DNA of 26,378 bases from JBPOIS01 sp052034295 (lineage in GTDB: Bacteria; Pseudomonadota; Gammaproteobacteria; Pseudomonadales; Moraxellaceae), in contig JBPOIS010000166.1 in assembly GCA_052034295.1 (NCBI GenBank), forward strand, positions 1 to 26,378. Reading direction: 5' to 3'. Both the position numbers and the translations under genes were made by a program. Shown here in pieces: positions 7,279 to 14,814 of the stretch. The number at the start of each line of letters is the position of its first letter. Positions within the stretch are counted from its first letter, which is position 1. The notes beneath the pieces were generated by a model. The model searched no databases and was not told where the DNA came from. It worked only from the letters and a program-made list of their open reading frames with translations.

Positions 7279-8303
7279 TTCTGGTCACCGGGGGTGCCGG
7301 ATTTATTGGGTCTTGCTTTGTGCAGGACTGGCTGGCCCACGAGGCCGAGCCGCTGGTGGTGTTTGATGCACTGACCTATGCGGGCAGCCTGTACACCCTG
7401 GCTGCGCTGCAGCAGCATCCGGATTTTCATTTTGTGCACGGTGACCTGTGCGATCAGCCACGGTTACAGCACACGCTTGGGCGTTATCGGCCCCGCGCTG
7501 TGGTGCATCTGGCTGCTGAGACCCATGTGGACCGCTCGATTGCCGGTCCGGCCAGATTTGTGCAGACCAATGTGGTGGGTACCCAGGTGCTGCTGGACGC
7601 CGTGCGCCAGTACTGGCAGACGCTGTCCCCTGGGCAGCAGCAGGCATTCCGGTTTTTGCAGGTGTCCACCGATGAGGTGTATGGCGCCCTGTCCGATCAG
7701 GACCCGCCATGGACCGAGCAGCAGCCCTACCGGCCCAGCAGTCCCTATGCCGCCAGCAAGGCTGCGGCCGACCATCTGGCCAGTGCCTGGCAGCACACTT
7801 ACGGGTTGCCGGTGCTGATCAGCCACTGTACCAACAATTATGGCCCGGCACAGTATCCGGAAAAGCTCATTCCCCGGCTGATCGACTGTGCGCTGCGCGA
7901 CCAGCCTTTGCCGGTGTATGGCTCCGGGCTGCAAAAGCGCGACTGGCTGCACGTGTCAGACCATGTGCGTGCCCTGCGCCTGCTGCTGGCCGGGGGACAG
8001 GTCGGTGAGCACTACCACATCGGTGGGCAGCAGGAACACACCAACCTGCAGGTGGTGGGCCAGTTGTGTGCTGTGCTGGACCGGCTGGCCCCCCGGCCCG
8101 ATGGCCAATCCCACGCCGCGCAGATCACCCACGTCACCGACCGGCCCGGTCATGACTGGCGCTATGCGCTGAACCCCGAAAAAATCCACCGCCAGCTTGG
8201 CTGGCAACCACGGATACGCTGGGAACAGGGGCTGGAGGACACGGTGCGCTGGTATCTGCAGCATCAGGACTGGGTGGCCCACATGCAGCAGCGTCAAAAA
8301 TAG
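7275..8303 (+). CDS. rmlB: dTDP-glucose 4,6-dehydratase
   Basis: This 342-residue extended SDR has NAD-binding TGGAGFIG near the N-terminus, then HLAAETHVDRSI, VSTDEVYG (catalytic T132, D133, E134), and Y158xxxK162 in SPYAASK. NNYGPAQYPEKLIPRLI and the GSGLQKRDWLHVSDH block are specific to RmlB/RfbB. It converts dTDP-glucose to dTDP-4-keto-6-deoxyglucose, the first committed step to dTDP-rhamnose and related sugars for surface polysaccharides. The start is the ATG at 7275 overlapping the pgi stop (ATGA); a longer open frame exists upstream inside pgi but is not conserved. rmlA, rmlC and rmlD are not in this window. A related NDP-sugar dehydratase with another sugar is possible but less likely. 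Confidence 0.92.
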   Translation: MILVTGGAGFIGSCFVQDWLAHEAEPLVVFDALTYAGSLYTLAALQQHPDFHFVHGDLCDQPRLQHTLGRYRPRAVVHLAAETHVDRSIAGPARFVQTNVVGTQVLLDAVRQYWQTLSPGQQQAFRFLQVSTDEVYGALSDQDPPWTEQQPYRPSSPYAASKAAADHLASAWQHTYGLPVLISHCTNNYGPAQYPEKLIPRLIDCALRDQPLPVYGSGLQKRDWLHVSDHVRALRLLLAGGQVGEHYHIGGQQEHTNLQVVGQLCAVLDRLAPRPDGQSHAAQITHVTDRPGHDWRYALNPEKIHRQLGWQPRIRWEQGLEDTVRWYLQHQDWVAHMQQRQK

Positions 8304-8554
8304 CCTAAGCGTTTATCAAAACACCCAGAAAAATCCCCACACAGTGCGCACCGCTGTGGACTGATGGCAAAAAACCATCGGGCTGGGCCGGCTGCGGGTC
8401 GAGCTGATTTTTAGACCGGTCACGCTTGCTGTAGCGCTGACGGTGAAACCTGCTGGAAATCAACCGCTTGCCGTAAGTTTTCCACTGATCCAATGAACGC
8501 CAGATCCTGAAAAATCCACGCCGTGGTTACCCAAAGACCGTCCAGAAAGTCCCG

Positions 8555-8589
8555 CACGCAGGCGCTGACTGCGTGGTCCGGCATTTTTT
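8555..8589 (+). terminator. Hairpin with distant T-run, weak terminator candidate
   Basis: CACGCAG (8555-8561) / CTGCGTG (8569-8575) form a perfect 7-base stem with a 7-base loop. T6 follows at 8584-8589, eight bases after the stem. The gap between stem and T-run is longer than in typical terminators. It could end the parAB-pgi-rmlB transcript or a small RNA. Confidence 0.3.
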
Positions 8590-8648
8590 GTCTGGACTGC
8601 AGGTGAATGCTGAAACACGCAACCGATTTTTCCCAGAGATTTTTCAAT

Positions 8649-8672
8649 TTCCCCCAATACAAATTGGGGGAA
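8649..8672. repeat. Perfect 10-base inverted repeat (TTCCCCCAAT / ATTGGGGGAA)
   Basis: The arms 8649-8658 and 8663-8672 are perfectly complementary with loop ACAA. No U-tract follows on either strand, so it does not look like a classical terminator. It sits 26 bases upstream of the candidate -35 of the acyltransferase gene, where an activator site or RNA structure could act. Confidence 0.6.
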
Positions 8673-8697
8673 GTGCAGGGCAATGCCGGTGCAGCGG

Positions 8698-8726
8698 TTG
8701 TCATCCACCTGCCATGGCCCTGTCAT
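8698..8726 (+). promoter_or_regulatory. Candidate sigma70 promoter of the N-acyltransferase gene
   Basis: TTGTCA (8698-8703) matches the -35 consensus at five positions. A spacer of exactly 17 bases leads to TGTCAT (8721-8726), four matches to the -10. Transcription would start about 50 bases before the ATG at 8784. Confidence 0.4.
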
Positions 8727-8783
8727 CGCCATGAGACCTGTGCCTTGTAGCCTTGCAGCACAGGCCATGATGGAACCCGCCCC

Positions 8784-9620
8784 ATGCAAACCTCCCTGTT
8801 CAAGCCCAGCCGCTGGATGGCATGGCGAATGCCCGGCCCAGCCACAACAGCACCGGCGGTGTCAGTACCCCGCCAACTGGTGTATGAAACCCTGCACGGT
8901 GCGCAGGCCATTGCCGAAGTCCAGCGTTTTCGGGCCCGGGTGTTTGGCAGTGCCTATCAGATTCATTTTGAATCCGGCATTGACCGGGATTTATTTGATG
9001 CCTACAGCCTGCATTGTGTGGTGCGCGACCAGGCCACGAGGCAGATTGTGGCCTGTACACGGATCATTACGCCGGAAGCGCGACTGAAAATCGGTTATTA
9101 TGCCTGTGAAAAGGAATTTGACTTGTCGGAATACCTGCAGGGAAAGCAGCGGGTGTTTGAATTGGGACGCACCTGTGTGGATGAAGCCTACCGGGGCGGC
9201 AATACCCTGGGAGTGCTGTGGCTGGGCATGGCACCGGTCTTATTGAGTCTGCGTGCAACACACCTGATTGGCGCAGTCAGCATCAATCTGGGCCTGCACC
9301 CGTGCAAACTGCATGCGGCGCAGGTGTATCTGCAGCGCAAGGCCAGAATCCAGCCCTGGAAAAGCCGGAAAGTCTTTAATTTTGAAAAACATTTTTCCCT
9401 GCAGGCCTGGCTGGAGGATGGTGGAAAATATCAGAAAAAACAGGTGCCTTCCCTGTTTAAAAAATACCGTCGTCTGGGAGCCAGTTTTTCATCTGAAGCC
9501 TATCATGATGAATTGTTCAATTGCGTGGATTATTTTGTGGCGGTCAAGGTCAATCAGCGTTTGTTGCTGAAGCTGCAGGCTCTGTGCGGTATTCTGCAAC
9601 TGGCCCAATTAAAAGGATAG
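8784..9620 (+). CDS. GNAT-fold N-acyltransferase, OlsB/FeeM-like
   Basis: This 278-residue protein shows the pattern of N-acyl amino acid synthases and ornithine-lipid (OlsB) acyltransferases: RFRARVF (48-54), FDAYSLHCVVRD (71-82), ACTRIITPE (90-98), GYYACEKEFDLS (104-115) and FELGRTCVDEAYRGGN (125-140). These enzymes transfer a long-chain acyl group, usually from acyl-ACP, to an amine such as ornithine or another amino acid. No OlsA, acyl carrier protein or PEP-CTERM gene lies nearby, so the product is unknown. The 3' half is clearly richer in A and T (many AAA lysine and TTT codons) than its neighbours, a possible sign of transfer. There is no signal peptide; the Lys-rich C-terminal part may touch the membrane. 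It has its own terminator. Confidence 0.75.
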   Translation: MQTSLFKPSRWMAWRMPGPATTAPAVSVPRQLVYETLHGAQAIAEVQRFRARVFGSAYQIHFESGIDRDLFDAYSLHCVVRDQATRQIVACTRIITPEARLKIGYYACEKEFDLSEYLQGKQRVFELGRTCVDEAYRGGNTLGVLWLGMAPVLLSLRATHLIGAVSINLGLHPCKLHAAQVYLQRKARIQPWKSRKVFNFEKHFSLQAWLEDGGKYQKKQVPSLFKKYRRLGASFSSEAYHDELFNCVDYFVAVKVNQRLLLKLQALCGILQLAQLKG

Positions 9621-9720
9621 TTTTTTTAGAACCGAAGAATCCAGAAAGGGTTAATTTTGGTGTTCAAATTTCGTTTTTGAAAAAATGCTTAGGCTATTTT
9701 TATTTAGGCGCTTTGATTTC

Positions 9721-9752
9721 AGGGCGGCAGCCAAGCCGCCCTTGGTTTTTTT
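9721..9752 (+). terminator. Rho-independent terminator after the N-acyltransferase
   Basis: AGGGCGGC (9721-9728) / GCCGCCCT (9735-9742) make a perfect 8-base stem with a 6-base loop. TGG follows, then T7 (9746-9752). The U-tract is only on the + strand, so it serves the acyltransferase gene, about 100 bases upstream. Confidence 0.85.
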
Positions 9753-9774
9753 AGAAAAATGCGCTGAAAAAGGA

Positions 9775-10563
9775 TTATTCCTTGAATGGGTTGAATTGCC
9801 GCCCGAGTATATAGCGCAGCGATTCCGGGACTGGCCGCAGGCTGGCGGCAATCAACCGGTTGATCCGGCCGGGGATACACACCGGACGCCCCTGCATGAC
9901 CGCCGCATAGCCGGCGCGGGCCACGTCCCCCGGCTGTTGCCACAGAAAAGCCGGGAACTGCTGGGTGACCGCACGGGTGCCCATGACATCGTGGAACTCG
10001 CTCCAGGTAAAGCCGGGGCACAGCGCGGTGACGTGGACGCCATGCGGCTTGAGCTCCATGTCCAGCGATTCGGACATGTTCAGCACATAGCTTTTGATGG
10101 CGGTGTACAACAGGCTGGCACCGGGGGGCGAAAATGCCGCCAGCGAGGACACATTGATGATCCGGCCCCAGCCGCGCGCCTGCATCTGCGGGGCCACACC
10201 GTGCACCAGCTCGGTCACGGCGGTGACCATCACCTGCAGCTCAGCCGCCAGTGTGGGCCAGGGGGTGTCGAGGAATTTTTGCTTGCCGGACAGCCCGGCG
10301 TTGTTGATCAGCACATCCACGCTGAGCTGCAGATCAGACAATGCCGACAGAATCCGTGCGACAGCGTCCGGTTCACGCAGGTCCATGGCCAATACTTCGC
10401 AGCGCACACCGTGCCGATTTGACAATTCTGTGGCCAGTTGCTGCAGACGGTCAGCCCGGCGGGCCACCAGGATCAGGCCATAGCCTTCGGCCGCCAGCAG
10501 GCGGGCAAACTCGGCGCCAATTCCGGAGGAGGCCCCGGTCACCAAAGCGTTTTTTGACATCAT
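9775..10563 (-). CDS. SDR-family oxidoreductase
   Basis: This classical SDR of 262 residues has TGASSGIG at 9-16, NNAG at 87-90, the NVSS serines at 139-140, and Y153-x3-K157 in YTAIK. The sequence after the active site (GVHVTALCPGFTWSEFHDVMG) and the DVARAGYAAVMQG segment are typical of short-chain dehydrogenases close to DltE/YqjQ types. Two adjacent ATGs (10563 and 10560) are possible and no strong Shine-Dalgarno separates them; a longer frame to 10641 is non-conserved. The protein is cytoplasmic and its substrate unknown. It is distinct from the SDR at 557-1300. It is divergent from the gene at 10799. Confidence 0.88.
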   Translation of the reverse strand: MMSKNALVTGASSGIGAEFARLLAAEGYGLILVARRADRLQQLATELSNRHGVRCEVLAMDLREPDAVARILSALSDLQLSVDVLINNAGLSGKQKFLDTPWPTLAAELQVMVTAVTELVHGVAPQMQARGWGRIINVSSLAAFSPPGASLLYTAIKSYVLNMSESLDMELKPHGVHVTALCPGFTWSEFHDVMGTRAVTQQFPAFLWQQPGDVARAGYAAVMQGRPVCIPGRINRLIAASLRPVPESLRYILGRQFNPFKE

Positions 10564-10780
10564 GCTGTGTTCTGGATGGGATGTCCTGATCCTACACAAT
10601 TTTCTGATCAATGGTAGCCATCGATATACAGACTGACACACTGCAGGCCGTGAAGGATTTGACCGGATTGGTTTTTTTGATCAAAATAGACAGGCTATGT
10701 ACCGCTGAAATGGCCTGTTCAGGATGAACCTTGCAAGGCAGGGCGCCTTTGATTTTCAGCCAGTAGTAAATTTCTCTAGT

Positions 10781-10786
10781 TACAAT
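10781..10786 (+). promoter_or_regulatory. Possible -10 (TACAAT) just upstream of the orphan gene
   Basis: TACAAT lies only 12 bases before the ATG at 10799. If it is a real -10, the transcript would be nearly leaderless, in line with the lack of a clear Shine-Dalgarno. No good -35 is seen. Confidence 0.25.
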
Positions 10787-10798
10787 TTGTTGAGCATC

Positions 10799-11284
10799 AT
10801 GACCTATCCAGTCCCCCCCCGCACCATCCTGCGCAAGCGCTTTCCCAACCTGCATGATCCTTCGGGAGCAGGCGAGCTGGGACAAAGCGAAGAAATGCCC
10901 TCTGTGCACCTGCACCTCAACACCCGGTTGAGCTATGTGCTGGGGCAAAGCCGGGCCGCCACCCACCGTCGCATCAGCAACGTCATTCACCGTTATGGCC
11001 TGTTGCTGGGAGACACCATTCCCCGCCTGCGTGAGCGCTTCAATGAAATGGAACTGGCCTTGCTGGCTTGGTCCATTGCCGACGCCAACAGCGAGCACAT
11101 GAACAGCCGGACGTTTCTGGGGCTGATGGCCAACATGGTCAGCCAGCGCCGGGCCGAAGGCCAGCTCAGTGCCGTGTCGGATGAAGAACTCGATGCCCTG
11201 GAAGACAAGCTGGCCGAACTGACCCTGCTGGAAGAACTGTCCCTGCTGGATCTGGTCGAACAGCGCCTGGCCAAGGGCGTCTAA
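10799..11284 (+). CDS. Hypothetical helical protein
   Basis: This encodes 161 residues from the ATG at 10799 (an earlier in-frame ATG at 10724 adds a Phe/Asn-rich stretch that looks non-coding). I do not recognise the family. The N-terminal 40 residues are Pro/Arg-rich. The middle (about 45-105) contains SYVLGQSRAATHRRISNVIHRYG, which could be a small DNA- or RNA-binding helical part. The C-terminal 40 residues are an acidic, leucine-rich helix (DALEDKLAELTLLEELSLLDL), likely a coiled coil. There are no membrane segments or cysteines. It stands alone between a divergent SDR gene and a convergent membrane-protein gene. High third-position GC supports that it is coding. Confidence 0.7.
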   Translation: MTYPVPPRTILRKRFPNLHDPSGAGELGQSEEMPSVHLHLNTRLSYVLGQSRAATHRRISNVIHRYGLLLGDTIPRLRERFNEMELALLAWSIADANSEHMNSRTFLGLMANMVSQRRAEGQLSAVSDEELDALEDKLAELTLLEELSLLDLVEQRLAKGV

Positions 11285-11329
11285 GCGCATGGATGGCCCT
11301 ACCCTGCTGCTGCGGGTCAGGGTCGCCGC

Positions 11330-11941
11330 TCAGTCTTCCTGATAAATGAACTTGGGCATTTCCCAGTGGTTTTTCATGGCCATCAGCCGGAATAGAAAGC
11401 CGCCAAACAGCGCCAGCAGGATCGACTGTTCATCGCCTGCCCCCAGCCTTGCCGCGCCCATGTACACCAGCGCCGTGGCCAGTCCCACACTGGCATAGAG
11501 TTCTTTTTGAAACACCAGCGGCACATCGTTGCACAGGGTGTCGCGCAGAATGCCGCCAAACACGCCGGTCATCACCCCGCACACCGAGGCAATCACCAGC
11601 CCATGGCCGGCATGCAGGGCGACCTGACAGCCAATGATGGTGAACGCCACCAGCCCCATGGCATCCAGCACCAGAAACAGGTTGCGCAGGTGCTTCATCA
11701 GCGGGGCAATGAACACCGTCACCAAGGCCGCCACACTGCACAGCACAAGATACTCCGGGTGTTTGACCCAGGTCAGCGGATAGTGGCCCAGCAGCACGTC
11801 ACGCACAGAGCCGCCGCCCAGCGCCGTGACGCAGGCAATCAGCACCACTCCAAACCAGTCCATGCTGCGCCGCCCGGCTGAGAGTGCACCGGTCATGGCT
11901 TCGGCGGTGATGGCGATCACATACAGGATTTGTAGCAACAT
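11330..11941 (-). CDS. UPF0126 / TRIC-type membrane protein (YadS/YicG family)
   Basis: This integral inner-membrane protein of 203 residues should have about seven transmembrane helices. It shows the two-fold internal repeat of the family, each repeat with a glycine-rich kink followed by Arg-Asp: ALGGGSVRDVLLG and GVFGGILRDTLCND. Members have been described as prokaryotic TRIC-like cation channels, and the Pfam domain is labelled glycine transporter; which applies here is unknown. The ATG at 11941 gives the family start (MLLQILYVIAITAEAMTGALS); the longer frame to 11998 adds a non-conserved stretch. Single gene, convergent with the orphan gene, with copB upstream on the same strand 93 bases away. 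Confidence 0.88.
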   Translation of the reverse strand: MLLQILYVIAITAEAMTGALSAGRRSMDWFGVVLIACVTALGGGSVRDVLLGHYPLTWVKHPEYLVLCSVAALVTVFIAPLMKHLRNLFLVLDAMGLVAFTIIGCQVALHAGHGLVIASVCGVMTGVFGGILRDTLCNDVPLVFQKELYASVGLATALVYMGAARLGAGDEQSILLALFGGFLFRLMAMKNHWEMPKFIYQED

Positions 11942-11996
11942 GCGCACGGTCCAGAATGACAAAACGCCAGCACGCGGGGGTGTCTGGCCGCCGCGC

Positions 11997-12002
11997 ACTA
12001 TA
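11997..12002 (-). promoter_or_regulatory. Possible -10 (TATAGT) for the UPF0126 gene
   Basis: On the minus strand TGTGCTATAGTGCG lies about 55 bases before the ATG at 11941. The -35 position is not convincing. Confidence 0.35.
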
Positions 12003-12034
12003 GCACAGCCCGGCGGCTGGACCGTGGTCTGTCG

Positions 12035-12862
12035 CTAAAACCAGAACGCCAGCCCCAGCGCCCAGGACTGTGCGGTTTCTTCGGGGGTGCGCAGGTCCTG
12101 CCAGCGTATATATGGCGTCAGGTTGCGGCGCAGTTCCCAGCGGAGCTGCAGGCTGCTTTCCCGCTCGGCCAGACCGGATTGCTGCTGCCGGTCTGCCACC
12201 GTGTGCGCCAGTGCCGTGAGCTGCACCGCCGGGCGCAGCACCCAGCGCTGCGCCAGCCGCCAGTCATAGCCCAGTGCCACTTCCAGGGCCTGCTGGTCCG
12301 GATGCAGGCGCAACTGGGCAGCCAGATCGATGTGATAGGGCATCACCCCGGAAACACCGGCCACCAGCCAGTTCTGGCGGGACGCTGTGCCGCTGTCTTC
12401 AACCCGTCCACCCACGTGTACATCCCAGAAGGCCAGCCAGGGCCGCTGCCAGACCAGCTGCCAGGTCTGTTCTGAAGGGCCCTGATCAGGCTTGAGGATC
12501 TTGTATCCCAACACCCAGCGGTTCTGGTCATCGCCATGGCTGAGTTCACCTTCCAGCAGCCGGTGGGATTGAGACACTTCCAGCCGATCCACTGCCAGAC
12601 TGCCCCAGCGCCCCGGTGCCATGTCATGGCCCTGCGGATGGTGGTCTGGACCAGACACCATGGGGCCACCTGCAGGCTCACGGACATCGACAGGCGCAGG
12701 CCCACCCTGCATCCTGCCCATGCTGTGCACTGGACTGCTGGCGAGTGCTGCTGCACCGTGTCCAGCATGTTCCGGGGCCATGGCCTGTGCCATCCCCATC
12801 GGCAATGGCAATAATAGAAGCAGCCCCCAGGCCCATCGATCCCGAAACTCAATGCTGCGCAT
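12035..12862 (-). CDS. copB: CopB-family outer-membrane copper resistance protein
   Basis: This 275-residue protein has a signal peptide (charged start, then WGLLLLLPLPMGMAQA) and a His/Met-rich N-terminal segment (PEHAGHG, HSMGRMQGG, PDHHPQGHDMAPG). It then shows a beta-rich domain ending in aromatic LGLAFWF, the usual terminal Phe of outer-membrane barrels. The core (LEVSQSHRLLEGELSHGDDQNRWVLGYK, LRPAVQLTALAH, LRWELRRNLTPYIRW) is CopB/PcoB-like. CopB sequesters or exports copper at the outer membrane together with CopA. The ATG at 12862 lies inside the end of copA (14-base overlap), so translation is coupled. The metal-rich region is shorter than in Pseudomonas CopB. Confidence 0.9.
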   Translation of the reverse strand: MRSIEFRDRWAWGLLLLLPLPMGMAQAMAPEHAGHGAAALASSPVHSMGRMQGGPAPVDVREPAGGPMVSGPDHHPQGHDMAPGRWGSLAVDRLEVSQSHRLLEGELSHGDDQNRWVLGYKILKPDQGPSEQTWQLVWQRPWLAFWDVHVGGRVEDSGTASRQNWLVAGVSGVMPYHIDLAAQLRLHPDQQALEVALGYDWRLAQRWVLRPAVQLTALAHTVADRQQQSGLAERESSLQLRWELRRNLTPYIRWQDLRTPEETAQSWALGLAFWF

Positions 12863-14564
12863 GGTGATGCCCTCCGCTCTGGTGCTGGGCTTCGCCCTCA
12901 CGGGCACGCACGTACACTTCGCGGAACATGCCGGTGCTCATGTGGTAGAGCAAGTGACAATGAAACGCCCAGCGCCCCTCGACTGCAGTGACATCAAAGC
13001 ACACCTGCTGGGCCGGCTGCACCAGAATCGTGTGCTTGCGCACCTGCCACTGGCCATCCGGCTGGCGCAGGTCGCTCCACATGCCATGCAGGTGCATGGG
13101 GTGGGTCATCATGGTGTCATTCACCAGCCGGAAGCGCACCCGCTCACCCGCCACCAGTTCAATGGGGCTGGACTGTTCATAGGTCAGTCCATCAAAGCCC
13201 CACACATACCGGGCCATGTTGCCGGTCAGATGCAGCTCGATCTCACGGTCCGGGCTGCGCTGCGCCTCCGGCTCATCGCGCAGGGGACGCAGGTCCGCAT
13301 AGCTGAGCACCCGGCGGCCCTGCTGCCGGGCGTGGCGCAGGTTCACCCCCGGATCATCCAGCCGGGTGCGCGGGTGATCCACGCGCATGTCGGTCTGCCA
13401 GCCATATTCACTGCGGGCATGGCGTGCCCGGACCGCCCCATGGTGGTCCCCCATCATATCCTGCATGCTCAGCCACTGCACCGGATCCAGCGGCGGCAAC
13501 GGCGGTATGCCACCGCCCGGCACCGCGAGCACCGCCTGCACCTGGGCGCTGCGGTCGATTGACTGCGCCACCAGCAGCCGTGACACCGCGCCAGCATCGA
13601 CCAGTACATCGTAGACTTCGGCCACGCCAATCCGGAACTCCTCCACGGTGACCGGCTGCACCGGCAGCCCATCGGCCGCCACCACCGTCAGGGCAGTACC
13701 GGGGATTTTGACATCAAAAATCGTCTGCGCACTGCCATTGATCAGGCGCAGCCGCAACCGCTGGCCTGCCTCCGCCTGGATGCAGCAGGCTGCAGCTGTC
13801 TCACAGCCATTGATCATGTAACGCAGGCTGGTCCGCCCGGACAGGTCACTGAAGTCCGTGGGCGACATGCGCATCTGCTGCCACATCTGCCGCAGGGCCA
13901 CCGCACGCTGCCAGCCAAGCTGCTGGATATCGCGCCAGAATCGCCCCGCCGTGGGCGGGTGAATGTTGTCAAAATCGGACTGGGTCCTGAGTTTGTTCAG
14001 CAAAGCCTGCGGTGGCGCCATGGCCCAGTCCGACAGCACCAGCAGGTGTTCGGCATCGGCCTGGATCGGGTCTGGCTGGGCCGGGTCAATGATGATGCCG
14101 CCCAGCAGGCCGGTCTGCTCCTGGAATCCAGAGTGGGCGTGGTACCAGTAAGTGCCGGATTGCTGCACCGGGAACTGGTAGACAAATTCCCCACCGGCGG
14201 GAATCCCGGCGAAGCTCAGCCCCGGCACCCCATCCATGTCACTGGGCAGCAGAATGCCATGCCAGTGGATGGAAGTGGGTTCGGACAGGTGGTTGACCAC
14301 GCGGATCTGCACCACATCCCCCTCACGCCAGCGCAGGGTGGGTCCCGGCAGATGGCCATTGACCACCGTGGCCCAGTGCGGCCGTCCGCCCACCTCGATC
14401 CGGGCCCGGTCGATGTGCAGCTCAAACTGCTGGCCGCGCAGCACCGGGGGATGGCCACGCTGAACCTGTGGTTCCACAGGCCGGGCGGCATGGGCGGGAG
14501 ACAGCAGTGTCGCCCCCAGCAGTCCCGTGCCCGACTGCTGCAGCCATTGGCGGCGATTGAGCAT
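12849..14564 (-). CDS. copA: CopA-family periplasmic multicopper oxidase
   Basis: This 571-residue laccase-like oxidase is probably exported by Tat: MLNRRQWLQQ followed by a hydrophobic stretch and AHA cleavage near residue 26. All four copper-binding motifs are present: HWHG (100-103), YHAHSG (H142, H144), HPMHLHG near the C-terminus, and HCH (535-537) with H541 and M546 for types 3 and 1 copper. It oxidises Cu(I) and binds copper in the periplasm. The Met-rich loop seen in many CopA/PcoA proteins is reduced here to a short MQDMMGDHHG segment. A His-rich tail (GGHHHAQH) closes the protein. AGGGGA before the ATG at 14564 supports the start; the longer frame to 14816 looks non-coding. It leads copB; no copRS or copCD is adjacent. 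Confidence 0.94.
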   Translation of the reverse strand: MLNRRQWLQQSGTGLLGATLLSPAHAARPVEPQVQRGHPPVLRGQQFELHIDRARIEVGGRPHWATVVNGHLPGPTLRWREGDVVQIRVVNHLSEPTSIHWHGILLPSDMDGVPGLSFAGIPAGGEFVYQFPVQQSGTYWYHAHSGFQEQTGLLGGIIIDPAQPDPIQADAEHLLVLSDWAMAPPQALLNKLRTQSDFDNIHPPTAGRFWRDIQQLGWQRAVALRQMWQQMRMSPTDFSDLSGRTSLRYMINGCETAAACCIQAEAGQRLRLRLINGSAQTIFDVKIPGTALTVVAADGLPVQPVTVEEFRIGVAEVYDVLVDAGAVSRLLVAQSIDRSAQVQAVLAVPGGGIPPLPPLDPVQWLSMQDMMGDHHGAVRARHARSEYGWQTDMRVDHPRTRLDDPGVNLRHARQQGRRVLSYADLRPLRDEPEAQRSPDREIELHLTGNMARYVWGFDGLTYEQSSPIELVAGERVRFRLVNDTMMTHPMHLHGMWSDLRQPDGQWQVRKHTILVQPAQQVCFDVTAVEGRWAFHCHLLYHMSTGMFREVYVRAREGEAQHQSGGHHHAQH

Positions 14565-14814
14565 AGTTTTCCCCTGCACTCGGTTGCTGATGCGGCAGTT
14601 TAGTTGCACAAAAAAGGCATAAAATCCAGTTTTGGTTGTGCTTGCGTTGCCGACACGGCCACAGCGCCCCGGCCCATGGCGACAAAAACCGTCGCCCTGC
14701 TGCTGTTGGCCCTTGAAATGCGCTTGAAGCCCTGCCCTGCTTGCGGCAGTCTGTGCACAGCACGCTGTACCGGGGCGGGCACCGAAAAACCCCTGACAGG
14801 TTATTTTTTTGCAC

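Larger units (their letters stand above)
8304..8783. other. Intergenic region with dyads, no gene recognised
   Basis: This gap of 480 bases between rmlB and the acyltransferase gene holds no coding region I can support. Short minus-strand frames exist but show no family resemblance and have poor starts. It contains CCACG-c-CGTGG at 8516-8526, a 7-base dyad at 8555-8575, and a 10-base dyad at 8649-8672. A candidate promoter lies at 8698-8726. A small RNA or attenuator is possible. Confidence 0.5.

Noticed and set aside
8420..8789. Minus-strand open frames of 94 and 109 codons in the long gap
   Set aside because: No recognisable family, no convincing ribosome site, and they run through the dyads. 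They cannot be excluded fully but are not supported.
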